Source: Aliidongia sp035943795
GTDB taxonomy: Bacteria > Pseudomonadota > Alphaproteobacteria > ATCC43930 > CGMCC-115725
Length of the DNA stretch: 64,000 nucleotides
NCBI RefSeq assembly: GCF_035943795.1
Contig: NZ_DASZBY010000147.1
Span: 59,173-123,172, forward strand
Direction: 5' to 3'
The position numbers and the translations under genes were made by a program. Position 1 is the stretch's first letter; the number at the start of each line of letters is the position of its first letter. The notes beneath the pieces were generated by a model. It ran no database searches, was not told where the DNA came from, and saw only the letters and a list, made by a program, of their open reading frames with translations. This document shows positions 53,990 to 63,311 of this stretch, in pieces.

Positions 53990-54802
53990 ATGCTGCCTGA
54001 CACGACCCGGGTCTCGACCCTGCTGCGCGAGACGGCGGCCGCGGTGATCCTGCCGCGCTTCCAGCATCTGGAGGCGGGGGACATCCAGGCGAAATCGCCG
54101 GGCGATCTTGTCACCATCGCCGACATCGAGACGGAGCAGCGCTTGACGCCGCTGCTGCGCGATCTGGTGCCGGGATCGCTGGTGGTAGGTGAAGAAGCGG
54201 TCGCGAAGGATCCGTCAGTGCTGGCCCATGTGGCCGGCGACACGCCGGTCTGGATCATCGATCCGATCGACGGGACCGCCAATTTCGCGGCCGGCATTCC
54301 GCTGTTTGCCGTGATGGTCTCGTTCGTCAAAGTGGGCGAGGTCGTACAGTCCTGGATCCTCGACCCGGTAAAGGATCAGATGGCGGTCGCCGGCCGGGGC
54401 GAGGGTGCCTGGCTCGACGGGCAGCGCCTGCGCGTCGCTCCGTCGGTGACGCCGGACCATATGAGCGGCTCGCTGGCACTGCGCTTCGGCAATCGCCAAC
54501 TGGTGCGCAAGATCGCCGGCCGATCCAATCTGGTCGGCTCGGTCTTCAGTTTCCGTTGCGCCGGCCAGGAATATCTGGCGCTGGCCAGCGGGCGGGCGCA
54601 TTTCGCGCTCTATCACCGGCTGCTGCCGTGGGATCATGCCGCGGGCTGGCTGCTGCATCGCGAGGCTGGCGGCTATTCCCGCCGGCTCGACCGCTCGGCC
54701 TATACGCCGCGCACCCATGACGGCGGCCTGCTGCTGACACCCGACGAAGGCAGCTGGAACGCTTTGCATGAAGTGCTGATCGGCGGCGACGAACAAGTTT
54801 GA
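53990..54802 (+). CDS. Inositol monophosphatase family protein
   Basis: 270 residues. Mg-dependent phosphatase of the IMPase/SuhB family: VGEEAV, IDPIDGTANFAAG and WDHAAGWLLHREAGG are the three signatures. LVTIADIETEQRL at the N terminus places two more metal-site residues. Possible substrates are inositol phosphate, PAP or histidinol phosphate; not resolved. Start ATG 53990 behind GAAAGG; a TTG at 53957 is in frame. Confidence 0.93.
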   Translation: MLPDTTRVSTLLRETAAAVILPRFQHLEAGDIQAKSPGDLVTIADIETEQRLTPLLRDLVPGSLVVGEEAVAKDPSVLAHVAGDTPVWIIDPIDGTANFAAGIPLFAVMVSFVKVGEVVQSWILDPVKDQMAVAGRGEGAWLDGQRLRVAPSVTPDHMSGSLALRFGNRQLVRKIAGRSNLVGSVFSFRCAGQEYLALASGRAHFALYHRLLPWDHAAGWLLHREAGGYSRRLDRSAYTPRTHDGGLLLTPDEGSWNALHEVLIGGDEQV

Positions 54803-54821
54803 CCAGATAGGGGGAGGGACG

Positions 54822-55688
54822 ATGAAGACCGCATTCCTGGGGCTCGGCGTCATGGGTTATCCGATGGCCGGCCATCTGAAGCGCGCCGGTCACGACGTGA
54901 CCGTCTATAACCGAACCCCGGCCAAGGCCGCTGCCTGGGTCGCGGAATATGGCGGTGCCTCCGCGGCCACGCCGGCCGAAGCCGCCAAGGGTGCCGACAT
55001 CGTGTTCGTCTGCGTCGGCAACGACAATGACTTGCGCGAGGTCGTGGCCGGTCCCGATGGGGCCTTCGCCGGCATGGCCAAGGGCGCCATCCTGGCCGAC
55101 CACACCACGGCTTCGGCCGACATCGCCCGCGAGCTGGGCGGCCTCGCCGCGGAAAAAGGCCTTGGGTTCCTCGACGCCCCCGTCTCCGGCGGCCAGGCCG
55201 GCGCCGTCAACGGCAAGCTGACCGTGATGGTCGGCGGCACCGACGGCGATTTCGCCAAGGCCCAGCCGGTCATGGCGCATTACGGGCGCGCCGTCACCCT
55301 GATGGGGCCGGTCGGCTCCGGCCAGCTGACCAAGATGGTCAATCAGATCTGTATCGCGGGCCTGGTCCAGGCGCTCTCGGAAGGCCTCAATTTCGCCAAG
55401 TGCGCCGGGCTCGATCCGAACAAGGTGGTCGAGGTCATCTCGAAGGGCGCCGCCCAGTCCTGGCAGATGGAAAACCGCGTGGCCACCATGGCCGAGAACA
55501 AGTTCGAGTTCGGTTTCGCGGTCGATTGGATGCGTAAGGACCTGGCGATCTGCCTGGAAGAAGCCAAGCGCAACAAGGCGGCCCTGCCGGTCACCTCGCT
55601 GGTCGACCAGTTCTACGGTCGCATCCAGGCCCGTGGCGGCAATCGCTGGGACACCTCAAGCCTGATCGACCTGCTCGCCCGCCCCTGA
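54822..55688 (+). CDS. NAD(P)-dependent beta-hydroxyacid dehydrogenase (3-hydroxyisobutyrate dehydrogenase/GarR family)
   Basis: 288 residues. Rossmann motif GLGVMGYPMAGHL at 6-18, DAPVSGGQAGA (substrate signature), KMVNQI with the catalytic lysine, and DWMRKDLAICLEEA. The family includes tartronate semialdehyde reductase, 3-hydroxyisobutyrate dehydrogenase and succinic semialdehyde reductase; substrate undecided. GGGGGAGGGACG precedes the ATG. 19 bases after the IMPase gene. Confidence 0.93.
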   Translation: MKTAFLGLGVMGYPMAGHLKRAGHDVTVYNRTPAKAAAWVAEYGGASAATPAEAAKGADIVFVCVGNDNDLREVVAGPDGAFAGMAKGAILADHTTASADIARELGGLAAEKGLGFLDAPVSGGQAGAVNGKLTVMVGGTDGDFAKAQPVMAHYGRAVTLMGPVGSGQLTKMVNQICIAGLVQALSEGLNFAKCAGLDPNKVVEVISKGAAQSWQMENRVATMAENKFEFGFAVDWMRKDLAICLEEAKRNKAALPVTSLVDQFYGRIQARGGNRWDTSSLIDLLARP

Positions 55689-55698
55689 AGGCTGGGCG

Positions 55699-56223
55699 AT
55701 GCGCATCCTGGCTCTGTCGGGTAGCCTGCGGGCGGTGTCGTCGAATACGGCACTGCTCGAGGCCGTCCGGCTGCTCGCCCCCGGTATCGAGGTCCGGGTC
55801 TACCGGGGGCTGGGCGACCTGCCGCATTTCAATCCGGATCTCGACGGCGACCCGGCCTTGCCGCCGGTCGCCGCCTTCCGCGCGGCGCTGCAGGCCGCCG
55901 ATGGGGTGCTGGTCAGCTGCCCGGAATATGCCCATGGCGTGCCGGGCATGTTCAAGAACGCGCTCGACTGGGTCGTCGCCAGCGGCGAATTCGTGGACAA
56001 GCCGGTGGCGCTGCTCAACGCCTCGCCTCGCGCGACCCATGCCCAGGCCGCCCTCACCGAAATCCTGACCGTCATGACGGCGCGCCTCGTCCCGGCCGCA
56101 TCGATCGACGTGCCGTTGCTCGGTCGCGCCTGGGACCCGGCGCAGATCGCCGAAGACCCCGAATTGGCACCCCGCCTGCAGACCATGCTGGCGGATTTCG
56201 CGGAAGCAGTTGCGTGCGCCTGA
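55699..56223 (+). CDS. NADPH-dependent FMN reductase family protein
   Basis: 174 residues, flavodoxin-like fold. The phosphate loop ALSGSLRAVSSN near residue 6 and CPEYAHGVPGMFKNALDW are typical of ChrR/NfsB-like or ArsH-like NADPH:FMN reductases. It could reduce quinones, azo dyes or chromate; note that a ChrA-type transporter lies downstream. The last 10 bases overlap the next gene. Confidence 0.9.
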   Translation: MRILALSGSLRAVSSNTALLEAVRLLAPGIEVRVYRGLGDLPHFNPDLDGDPALPPVAAFRAALQAADGVLVSCPEYAHGVPGMFKNALDWVVASGEFVDKPVALLNASPRATHAQAALTEILTVMTARLVPAASIDVPLLGRAWDPAQIAEDPELAPRLQTMLADFAEAVACA

Positions 56224-56783
56224 CGCTGACCCTGCCGCGCCTCGAACTGGGCGCCGGTTACGTCGCGGCGTTGGAGGAAGGTTTCCAGTTCGGCGACGGC
56301 CGGACGAGGAGTGCGCTGGAAATCGTCGCGATCGAGGCCGCCATGGTGCCTTATTTGACGACACTCAATATCCAGGGCGGAACCGTCGCCCTGCCGGACG
56401 GCAAGCTCGTCGAGCGCATGCCGCACAGTCATCTATGGCTGACCGACGGTGCGGACTTCCTCGGCGTCTTCAACATCCGCTATCGCCTGAACGCGCGACT
56501 GCGACAGCGCGGCGGACACATCGGCTACGCCATCCGGCCGGGGCGGCAAGGGCAGGGGTTGGCCACGGCAGGGCTGGGCCTCGCCATGGCCCATACCCAT
56601 GCTGCCGGGATCGGCCGGGTGCTCGTCACCTGCGCCGACATGAATGCGGCGTCGGCACGCGTGATCGAGCGCAACGGCGGCCTGTTGGAAGAGATCCTGC
56701 CCGATCCCGAGACCGGCGCGCTGTTCCGACGCTATTGGATCGAGGGCCAGGGCTTCGCCGCGTCGCCCGTCCTCAGAAGCTGA
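56214..56783 (+). CDS. GNAT-family N-acetyltransferase
   Basis: 189 residues, start GTG 56214, overlapping the flavin reductase by 10 bases. Motif A is seen in GYAIRPGRQGQGLATAGLGLAM and motif B in NAASARVIERNGGLLEEIL, typical of RimJ-like or YjaB-like acetyltransferases. Substrate unknown. Confidence 0.88.
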   Translation: MRLTLTLPRLELGAGYVAALEEGFQFGDGRTRSALEIVAIEAAMVPYLTTLNIQGGTVALPDGKLVERMPHSHLWLTDGADFLGVFNIRYRLNARLRQRGGHIGYAIRPGRQGQGLATAGLGLAMAHTHAAGIGRVLVTCADMNAASARVIERNGGLLEEILPDPETGALFRRYWIEGQGFAASPVLRS

Positions 56784-56895
56784 TGCTGGTCGACAACAGC
56801 GCCGTCCGACCAGCGCCGACCTCTCCGACCAATTGGCCGCGTACGATGTGCCATCGTGCCGAGAGAGGGGCGAACCGGATCGATATGGGACTCAA

Positions 56896-58140
56896 ATGGT
56901 TCATGAATCTTTCACGGACGGAACTGCGAGTTCGGTCGACATGACTGGAGCAACGGACCCGCGGGACTCTATCGTCGCGATTTTTCGCGCTTTCTTGCGG
57001 CTCGGCTTCACCAGCTTCGGCGGTCCGGTCGCGCACCTCGCCTATTTTCGAGCCGAGTTCGTCGGCCGCCGTCGCTGGCTCGACGAAGAGACTTACGCGG
57101 ACATCGTGGCGCTTTGCCAATTCCTACCGGGTCCCGCGAGCAGCCAGGTCGGCGTCAGCCTCGGCATCATGCGCGGCGGCCTATCCGGCGGATTGGCGGC
57201 CTGGTGCGGCTTTACGCTGCCGTCCGCCATCGCGCTAATCCTGTTCGCTTATGGCGTCGCCGAATTCGGCGACCTCGAACATGCGGCCTGGCTGCACGGG
57301 CTCAAGATCGTCGCGGTCGCGGTCGTGGCCCAGGCCGTCTGGGCCATGGCACGAAATCTTTGTCCCGATCGACTTCGGGCGACGCTGGCGGTGGGTGCGG
57401 CGTTGCTCACGCTGACGATCCCGACCGAGCTTGGGCAACTCGGGTCGATCGGCATCGGGGCCTGCGTTGGCTGGCTGTTCATTCACGAGCCGGTGAAGCC
57501 CATAGACGCCCGGCTGGGCTTTACCCCCGGCCGTAGCGTGGCAATCGCCTCGCTCGTCGTGTTTGCCGTTCTTCTGGTTGCTCTGCCGTTCCTGGCCGAA
57601 ACTTCCGGCAGCCACACCATCGAGCTGATTTCGCGGTTCTATCGCTCCGGGTCGCTCGTGTTTGGCGGCGGCCACGTCGTGCTGCCGCTGTTGCAGCAGT
57701 CCGTCGTGCCGCCTGGTTGGATCGGCAACGACGGCTTCCTCGCGGGCTATGGTGCGGCTCAGGCGGTCCCGGGCCCCCTGTTTACCTTTTCGGCCTATCT
57801 CGGCGCCGCGCTGGGGCCAAAGCCGAACGGCTGGCTCGGCGGGTTCGTCTGCCTGCTGGCAATCTACCTGCCATCGTTCCTGCTGCTGATCGGCGTGTTG
57901 CCGTTCTGGGACGGGCTTCGCAAGCGGGTGGCTGTCCAGGCTGCTTTGAGGGGCGTGAACGCGGCAGTCGTCGGGCTGCTGCTGGCTGCTCTCTACACAC
58001 CCGTCTGGACGAGCGGCATTCAATCATCGACCGACTTCGGCATCTGCATTGCGGCATTCCTGCTGCTGGTCTTCTGGCGGACCCCGCCATGGCTCGTCGT
58101 TGTCCTTGGGGCGATTGTGGCGTCGACAATGGCGGCGTAA
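56896..58140 (+). CDS. chrA: ChrA-type chromate/ion transporter
   Basis: 414 residues. Two repeated CHR domains: the first begins FLRLGFTSFGGPVAHLAYFR with QFLPGPASSQVGVSLG, the second contains FGGGHVVLPLLQQSVV with AQAVPGPLFTFSAYLG, the two conserved FGG and PGP motifs of long-chain ChrA. Around ten membrane helices. By family it exports chromate, with sulphate antagonism, but other anions are possible. Start uncertain between ATG 56896 (behind GGGA) and ATG 56941, which gives MTGATDPRDSIVA. Confidence 0.9.
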   Translation: MVHESFTDGTASSVDMTGATDPRDSIVAIFRAFLRLGFTSFGGPVAHLAYFRAEFVGRRRWLDEETYADIVALCQFLPGPASSQVGVSLGIMRGGLSGGLAAWCGFTLPSAIALILFAYGVAEFGDLEHAAWLHGLKIVAVAVVAQAVWAMARNLCPDRLRATLAVGAALLTLTIPTELGQLGSIGIGACVGWLFIHEPVKPIDARLGFTPGRSVAIASLVVFAVLLVALPFLAETSGSHTIELISRFYRSGSLVFGGGHVVLPLLQQSVVPPGWIGNDGFLAGYGAAQAVPGPLFTFSAYLGAALGPKPNGWLGGFVCLLAIYLPSFLLLIGVLPFWDGLRKRVAVQAALRGVNAAVVGLLLAALYTPVWTSGIQSSTDFGICIAAFLLLVFWRTPPWLVVVLGAIVASTMAA

Positions 58141-58270
58141 ATGGCTGCCGTGTTCTCGCTTCGGTACGGTCGGGGGCGCGGCGGCAATTTTTCTGGCTTC
58201 TGGGCAGAAGGACGTCACAAATCCATCAAGCGTATTTGCTAGAGCGCTCGTCGCTGCGCCCCATTTCTCT

Positions 58271-58369
58271 TCATGAACCGAGCCTGCCTTCTTTCAGCAC
58301 AGAAAGGTGCTTGGAAATCGATGGCAGCGCCATATCGAAGTCCGCACAGATCTCGCCTGAGGAAAATAT
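58271..58369 (-). pseudogene. ArsR-family regulator remnant (helix-turn-helix only)
   Basis: The minus strand between TAG (58372-58370) and TGA (58273-58271) encodes 32 residues that read FSSGEICADFDMALP followed by SISKHLSVLKEGRL. This is the DNA-recognition helix-turn-helix of ArsR-family regulators. There is no start codon and both flanks are closed by stops; upstream in another frame WIFLKLDIF may be the preceding helix, implying a frameshift. It is a fossil of a lost regulator. The rest of the 276-base gap between chrA and mazG shows no gene. Confidence 0.6.
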
Positions 58370-58416
58370 CTAATTTCAAGAAAATCCAGGCTTGAGGCTT
58401 ATCGTACGGCCTTTCT

Positions 58417-59241
58417 CTAACCGGTCCCCTCTTCGGCCTTGACCCGGTTCCACAGCGCGTCGAGTGCGTCGAGCGGCTGCCCGTCGAGCGTTTCGCCGGC
58501 CGCGGCCGCGAGCGCTTCCATGCCGTGGAAGCGCCGTTCGAACTTGGCGGTGGCCCGCCGCAGCGCGCCTTCGGCATCGAGGTCCAGCCGCCGCGCGAGG
58601 TTGGCGAGCGCGAAGAACAGGTCGCCCAACTCGTCCTCAATGCGATCGATACCGCCGCCGCTCTCGAGTTCGGCCCGCAACTCGCCGATTTCCTCCTCGA
58701 TCTTGTCGAGGATCGGCGCAGGTTCGGCCCAGTCGAATCCGACACGAGCCGCCCGGTTCTGGATCTTGACCGCGCGGGTGAGGGCGGGCAGGCCGGCGAT
58801 GACGCCGTCGAGCGCGCTGGCACGGGCCTCGCCCTTGGCCTGGCTCGCCCGTTCGGCCGCCTTGAGGGTTTCCCAATTGACCGTCTGGTCCGCGGCGCTG
58901 GCCACGGTTTTCGCGTCGCCGAAGACATGCGGATGCCGGCGGATCATCTTTTCCGATACGGCGTCGGCGATGTCCACGAAGCCGAATAGGCCTTGCTCCT
59001 CGGCCATCCGGCCGTGGAACACGACCTGGAACAGCAGGTCGCCCAGTTCGTCCTTGAGTGCCGGCATGTCGCGCTTTTCGATCGCGTCGGCCACCTCGTA
59101 GGCCTCCTCGATCGTATAGGGCGCGATGGTCGCGAAATCCTGTTCGAGATCCCACGGGCAGCCCCCCTCTCTCGAGCGGAGCTGCGCCATGATCGCGAGC
59201 AGGCGGTCGATGCCCTTTCCGGACGGCGGCGGTGTCGGCAT
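58417..59241 (-). CDS. mazG: Nucleoside triphosphate pyrophosphohydrolase MazG
   Basis: 274 residues. Two MazG domains: the first with GGCPWDLEQDFATIAPYTIEEAYEVADAI and ELGDLLFQVVFH, the second with KIEEEIGELRAEL and EDELGDLFFALANLARRL; both carry the EEx(12)ExxxD metal pattern. House-cleaning hydrolysis of non-canonical NTPs and ppGpp control are the known roles. The start ATG 59241 gives MPTPPPSGKGIDRLL; the longer frame to 59391 lies within dctA. It lies 16 bases after the dctA stop. Confidence 0.95.
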   Translation of the reverse strand: MPTPPPSGKGIDRLLAIMAQLRSREGGCPWDLEQDFATIAPYTIEEAYEVADAIEKRDMPALKDELGDLLFQVVFHGRMAEEQGLFGFVDIADAVSEKMIRRHPHVFGDAKTVASAADQTVNWETLKAAERASQAKGEARASALDGVIAGLPALTRAVKIQNRAARVGFDWAEPAPILDKIEEEIGELRAELESGGGIDRIEDELGDLFFALANLARRLDLDAEGALRRATAKFERRFHGMEALAAAAGETLDGQPLDALDALWNRVKAEEGTG

Positions 59242-59257
59242 CGATCCCCTGGGCAGG

Positions 59258-60562
59258 CTAGATCCGGCTGATCGTCGGATCGTTGAAGAAGCGCCGGTAT
59301 TCTGCCAGCGCCACGTCGCGGTCGAAAGCATTCTCGCTCTTGCCGATGACCACGGTGGCGACCGCATTGCCGATGATGTTGGTGATGGCACGCGCCTCGG
59401 ACATGAAGCGATCGACGCCCAGCAACAGGGCCAAGCCCTCGATCGGTACGATCTGCGTCGCCTGCAGCGTAGCCGCGAGCGTGATGAAGCCGGAGCCGGT
59501 GACGCCGGCCGCCCCCTTGGACGTCACCATCAGCACGCTCAGGATGCCGATCTGCTGCACGATGGACAGCTCGATGCCATAGGCCTGGGCGATGAAGATC
59601 GTCGCCATCGACATGTAGATCGAGGTGCCGTCGAGATTGAAGGAATAGCCGGTCGGCACGACCAGGCCCACGACGGGGCGCGCCACGCCGAAGCGCTCCA
59701 TCTTGTCGATCAGCCGGGGCAGGGCCGTCTCCGACGAGGACGTGCCCAGCACGATCAGCAGTTCTTCGGTGATGTAGCGCAGGAAGCGGAAGATGTTGAA
59801 GCCGGACAGCTTGGCGATCAGCCCCAATCCCAGCACCACGAACGCCGCCATGGTCAGGTAGACGCACGCCATCAGTTCGCCGAGGTTGACCAGCACGCCG
59901 ACGCCGTTGACGCCGATGGTGAAGGCCATGGCGCCGAGCGCGCCCAGCGGTGCCACATACATGACGATGCCGATGATGCCGAAGAACACGTGGCTGACTT
60001 TTTCCAGCAGCTCTTCGATCGGCTTGGCATGCTCGCCCAGGCGGGTGAGGGCAGCGCCGAACAGGATGGCGATGATCAGGATCGGGATCAGGTCGCCTTT
60101 GGCGAAGGCACCGATGAAATTCTCGGGCACCAGGTCCATCAGGAATTTGCTGATGTCGAACGACTTGCCCTGGGCCGCGTAGTTGGCGACGGCGTCGAGC
60201 TTGGCATTGGCGGTCGATGCGCCACGGCCGGGGCCCAGCAGGTTGACGATGATCATGCCGAAAGCGAGCGCGATGGTCGAGACGACTTCGAAGTAAATCA
60301 ATGCCTTGCCGCCGACCCGACCGACCTTGCGCATGTCGCCCATATGGGAGATGCCGGTCACCACCGTCAGGAAGATCACCGGCGCGATCACCAGCTTGAT
60401 CAGCTTGATGAAGATGTCGCCGAGCGGCTTCAGCTGCTTGGCGAGTTCCGGATCATAGATGCCCAGCAAGATGCCGATGACGATCGCCGCCAGCACTTGA
60501 ACGGTGAGGTTCTTATAAAAAGGACGGCTTTTGGGTGCGAGGGCGGCGGCGTCTGTCGGCAC
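59258..60562 (-). CDS. dctA: C4-dicarboxylate/glutamate:cation symporter (DctA-like)
   Basis: 434 residues, dicarboxylate/amino acid:cation symporter family. Eight or more membrane helices, the serine-rich hairpin motif GTSSSETALPRL, the NMDGT-like segment FNLDGTSIYMSM and the second hairpin SKGAAGVTGSGFI. DctA imports succinate, malate and fumarate. Located directly upstream of mazG on the same strand. No Dct two-component genes are nearby. Confidence 0.95.
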   Translation of the reverse strand: MPTDAAALAPKSRPFYKNLTVQVLAAIVIGILLGIYDPELAKQLKPLGDIFIKLIKLVIAPVIFLTVVTGISHMGDMRKVGRVGGKALIYFEVVSTIALAFGMIIVNLLGPGRGASTANAKLDAVANYAAQGKSFDISKFLMDLVPENFIGAFAKGDLIPILIIAILFGAALTRLGEHAKPIEELLEKVSHVFFGIIGIVMYVAPLGALGAMAFTIGVNGVGVLVNLGELMACVYLTMAAFVVLGLGLIAKLSGFNIFRFLRYITEELLIVLGTSSSETALPRLIDKMERFGVARPVVGLVVPTGYSFNLDGTSIYMSMATIFIAQAYGIELSIVQQIGILSVLMVTSKGAAGVTGSGFITLAATLQATQIVPIEGLALLLGVDRFMSEARAITNIIGNAVATVVIGKSENAFDRDVALAEYRRFFNDPTISRI

Positions 60563-60683
60563 TGAAATTGCTCCGCGGGCTGATGAGGGAACGAGCCGTC
60601 CTTGAAACGGTCCGCGACCCTACAGAATTCGACAGCCGAACGGAATGCCCTGAGAATGCCGCGACGCAGCAAATATAGTTTCG

Positions 60684-60962
60684 TCAGTGACCGCCTTGGT
60701 CCAGTAGAATGCGCCGGGCGATTTCCGCGGCCGACATGGTATCTTTGTCGGGAATGCCGTGGGCGAGGTTCTTCGCCTCCCGTTCTTTCTGCATCGCCGC
60801 CATATTGGCCAGGATCCTGCGCCGGTCCGCCAGGATCGACTGCTCCATGGCCAGCCGCTCAGGGCTTTTCGGCTTCGCCGCTGGCGGCTTCGGGGGCCGT
60901 GCGACGACCGGCTTCGTCGGGCCGACGATCAGCGATGCCAATTGGGAAAGCAGCGAGGCCAT
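60684..60962 (-). CDS. Small hypothetical protein
   Basis: 92 residues, start ATG 60962. Low hydrophobicity after the first 15 residues, a Pro/Lys-rich stretch (PPKPPAAKPKSP) and a helix rich in charged residues (ILADRRRILANMAAMQKERE). No family recognised. GGAGACG lies upstream. The base use looks coding, but a chance frame in high-GC DNA is possible. Confidence 0.45.
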   Translation of the reverse strand: MASLLSQLASLIVGPTKPVVARPPKPPAAKPKSPERLAMEQSILADRRRILANMAAMQKEREAKNLAHGIPDKDTMSAAEIARRILLDQGGH

Positions 60963-61088
60963 ATCCGTCTCCTAGGAAGCGGGCCCACTATCCGGCTCGT
61001 TTGGTTAAGACGGCGTGAAGCGGGCGAAAGCACCTCCCGGACCGGATCGCTTCCATGCCATCATGCCGAGGCGGGTGGGCGGCATGGG

Positions 61089-63311
61089 ATGGGCGGCGTG
61101 GACGGACTGGCCAGGGGAAGGGCGCCGCGGGATTGGCGCAGCCGGCTCGACCGGGTCTTGCCACTCGATCTTCGGGAAATCAGCCTCGCGGCGGGCACGC
61201 GCGCGGCGACGGCCAGCGCCTTGCCGGTACTGGCCGGCGAACTGCTGCACAAGCCTGAGCTGAACTGGATCGCGATCATCGGGTTCTGGACCTGCCTGGC
61301 CGACGTGGGCGGATCGAACCGGACGCGCAGCCTGTCCATGGGCAGCTTCACGCTGTTCGCGGCACTGGGCAACCTCGTGTCCTATTTCGTCCAGGACAGC
61401 ACGCCGCTCGCCGTCCTGCTCGTGCTGCTGTGGAGCTTCAGCGCCAGCATGGGGCGGCTGTTCGGCAATGCGGCGACCACGGTCGGCGTGCTGCTGACGA
61501 CCGACGTGCTGGTCTCGATCGGCATTCCGGACGCCGACTGGCGCACCGCCCTGGCCCGGGCGGCGCTCACGGTCGCCGGCGGGCTGTGGGCGATGGCGCT
61601 CGCCCTCATCCTGTGGCCGGTCCATCCCAACGCGGCATCTCGCCGGGCGATCGCCGCCTGTTGGCGCAGCGTGGCAGACTATGCGGCCGCGCTGGGCCAG
61701 ATGCACGGGCGGGCCGATCCGTCGGAGGCCGAGTGGGGACGCCTGGTGCGCGAACGGCGCAATCATGTCCGCACCGCGATCGAGGCGGCGCGGGCGACAT
61801 TGGCCGGAACGCGCCGGCGCACGCCCGGCGAAAGCGACCGGGGCGCCGGGCTCGTCATCCTCGCCGCCGAAATCGACCAGATCTTCGCCGCCCTCATCGC
61901 CCTCAGCGAAGTATTGGAGCTGGCGAGTGCGCTCGACCGGCATCCCGACATCCATTTCCAGGTCGATGCGGCGCTGAGCCGCCTGGCCGCCATCGCCCTC
62001 GACCTGGGCGAGGCGATGACCGGTGGACCCTTGCCGCCTGCGGCTGACCTCAGCGTGGCCGCGCGCGGCCTGCGCCGGGCGGTCGAGGCATCGGCGCCGC
62101 GCGGCACGGCCGACCTTGCGGCCTATCGCCAGGCCGGCGGCCTGATCGAAACCATCGGCGGCTACGTCACCCATGCTGCGTCCACGATCCGCGGCGTGGC
62201 GCCGGACGCGCCGCCGCCCATCGCGCCCGAGCAATTGCAGGCGGTCGCCCCGCCCGAGCGTGGCCCGCGCTTCATGGATTTCATCGACACGCTGCGGGCG
62301 AACCTCAATTTCCAATCGATCACGTTCCGCCACGCGCTGCGCCTGGCAATCACGGCGGCCGCAGCCGTGGCGCTGACCCGGTCCATGGGCTTGACGCGCG
62401 GCTATTGGTTGACCATCACCGCGGCGGTCGTGCTGCAGCCGTATCTGGCGACGACCTTTCGCCGCACGGTCGAGCGTGTCGTCGGCAGCGTCGCCGGCGG
62501 CCTGGTCGCGGCCTTGCTCGGCTGGATGCTGCCGGACCCGATCGCCATCACCATCGTGATCTTTCCGCTGGCGATCGCGAGCATGGCGCTGCGGCCGGTC
62601 AACTACACATTGTTCGTCTTCCTGCTGACCCCACAGTTCGTCCTGGTGGCGGAACTGTTCCAGACCGGCGGCAATGGCGATTTCTATCTGGCCTCGCTGC
62701 GCGCGATGCACAGTCTGCTGGGCGGCGCGCTCGGCCTCGCTGCCGCTTATCTGCTGTGGCCGGTGCGGGAAGGGTTGGAATTGCCGCGGCAGCTGGCACG
62801 CGCCGTCCGCACCAACCGCGATCTCGCGGCGGCAAGCCTCGATCTGTTTCTGAGCGGCGAAGCGGGGCGGGAGCTGGGCGCGCCGCGGCAGGCGGCCGGC
62901 ATGGCCAGCAACAATGCCGAGGCCTCCCTGCAGCGCCTGATCGACGAGCCGCACACCGGCACGCGACGCGAGGAGGAGCCGGCGACGACGATCCTGACCT
63001 GCCTGCGGCGACTGGCCGGCGTGGCCTTGACGCTGGCCCATCTGCCGCCGGGCCTCGTCGAAGCCGAGGACAAGTCGCGGCTCGAGCAATTGCGGGATTG
63101 GCTGGGCAGCTGCCTGAGTGCCATCGGCGACGCGATCGAACGCCGCGTGGCACCGTCCGACCTGCCACCGTCACCGGAACTGCCGGCCCTGGGGCCGGAG
63201 CCGGCAGCGGAACCCACGACCGAGCGGCAATTGCTCGACCACGAGTTCGCCAGGCTGACGCGACAGGTTCACGTGCTGCACGCCGCCGCGATCCGGCTCG
63301 CGGGGTTCTAG
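61089..63311 (+). CDS. FUSC-family membrane protein (aromatic-acid-exporter-like)
   Basis: 740 residues. Two membrane blocks, about residues 30-180 (ending MALALILWPVHP) and 420-560 (RGYWLTITAAVVLQPYLATTF through AAAYLLWPVREG), with a soluble helical region in between and after. WPVHP/WPVRE ending each block and VVLQPYLATTFRRTVERVVGS match FUSC/YccS-type proteins. Related proteins are thought to export small aromatic acids or lipids. Start ATG 61089 chosen; other starts nearby are possible. Confidence 0.88.
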   Translation: MGGVDGLARGRAPRDWRSRLDRVLPLDLREISLAAGTRAATASALPVLAGELLHKPELNWIAIIGFWTCLADVGGSNRTRSLSMGSFTLFAALGNLVSYFVQDSTPLAVLLVLLWSFSASMGRLFGNAATTVGVLLTTDVLVSIGIPDADWRTALARAALTVAGGLWAMALALILWPVHPNAASRRAIAACWRSVADYAAALGQMHGRADPSEAEWGRLVRERRNHVRTAIEAARATLAGTRRRTPGESDRGAGLVILAAEIDQIFAALIALSEVLELASALDRHPDIHFQVDAALSRLAAIALDLGEAMTGGPLPPAADLSVAARGLRRAVEASAPRGTADLAAYRQAGGLIETIGGYVTHAASTIRGVAPDAPPPIAPEQLQAVAPPERGPRFMDFIDTLRANLNFQSITFRHALRLAITAAAAVALTRSMGLTRGYWLTITAAVVLQPYLATTFRRTVERVVGSVAGGLVAALLGWMLPDPIAITIVIFPLAIASMALRPVNYTLFVFLLTPQFVLVAELFQTGGNGDFYLASLRAMHSLLGGALGLAAAYLLWPVREGLELPRQLARAVRTNRDLAAASLDLFLSGEAGRELGAPRQAAGMASNNAEASLQRLIDEPHTGTRREEEPATTILTCLRRLAGVALTLAHLPPGLVEAEDKSRLEQLRDWLGSCLSAIGDAIERRVAPSDLPPSPELPALGPEPAAEPTTERQLLDHEFARLTRQVHVLHAAAIRLAGF

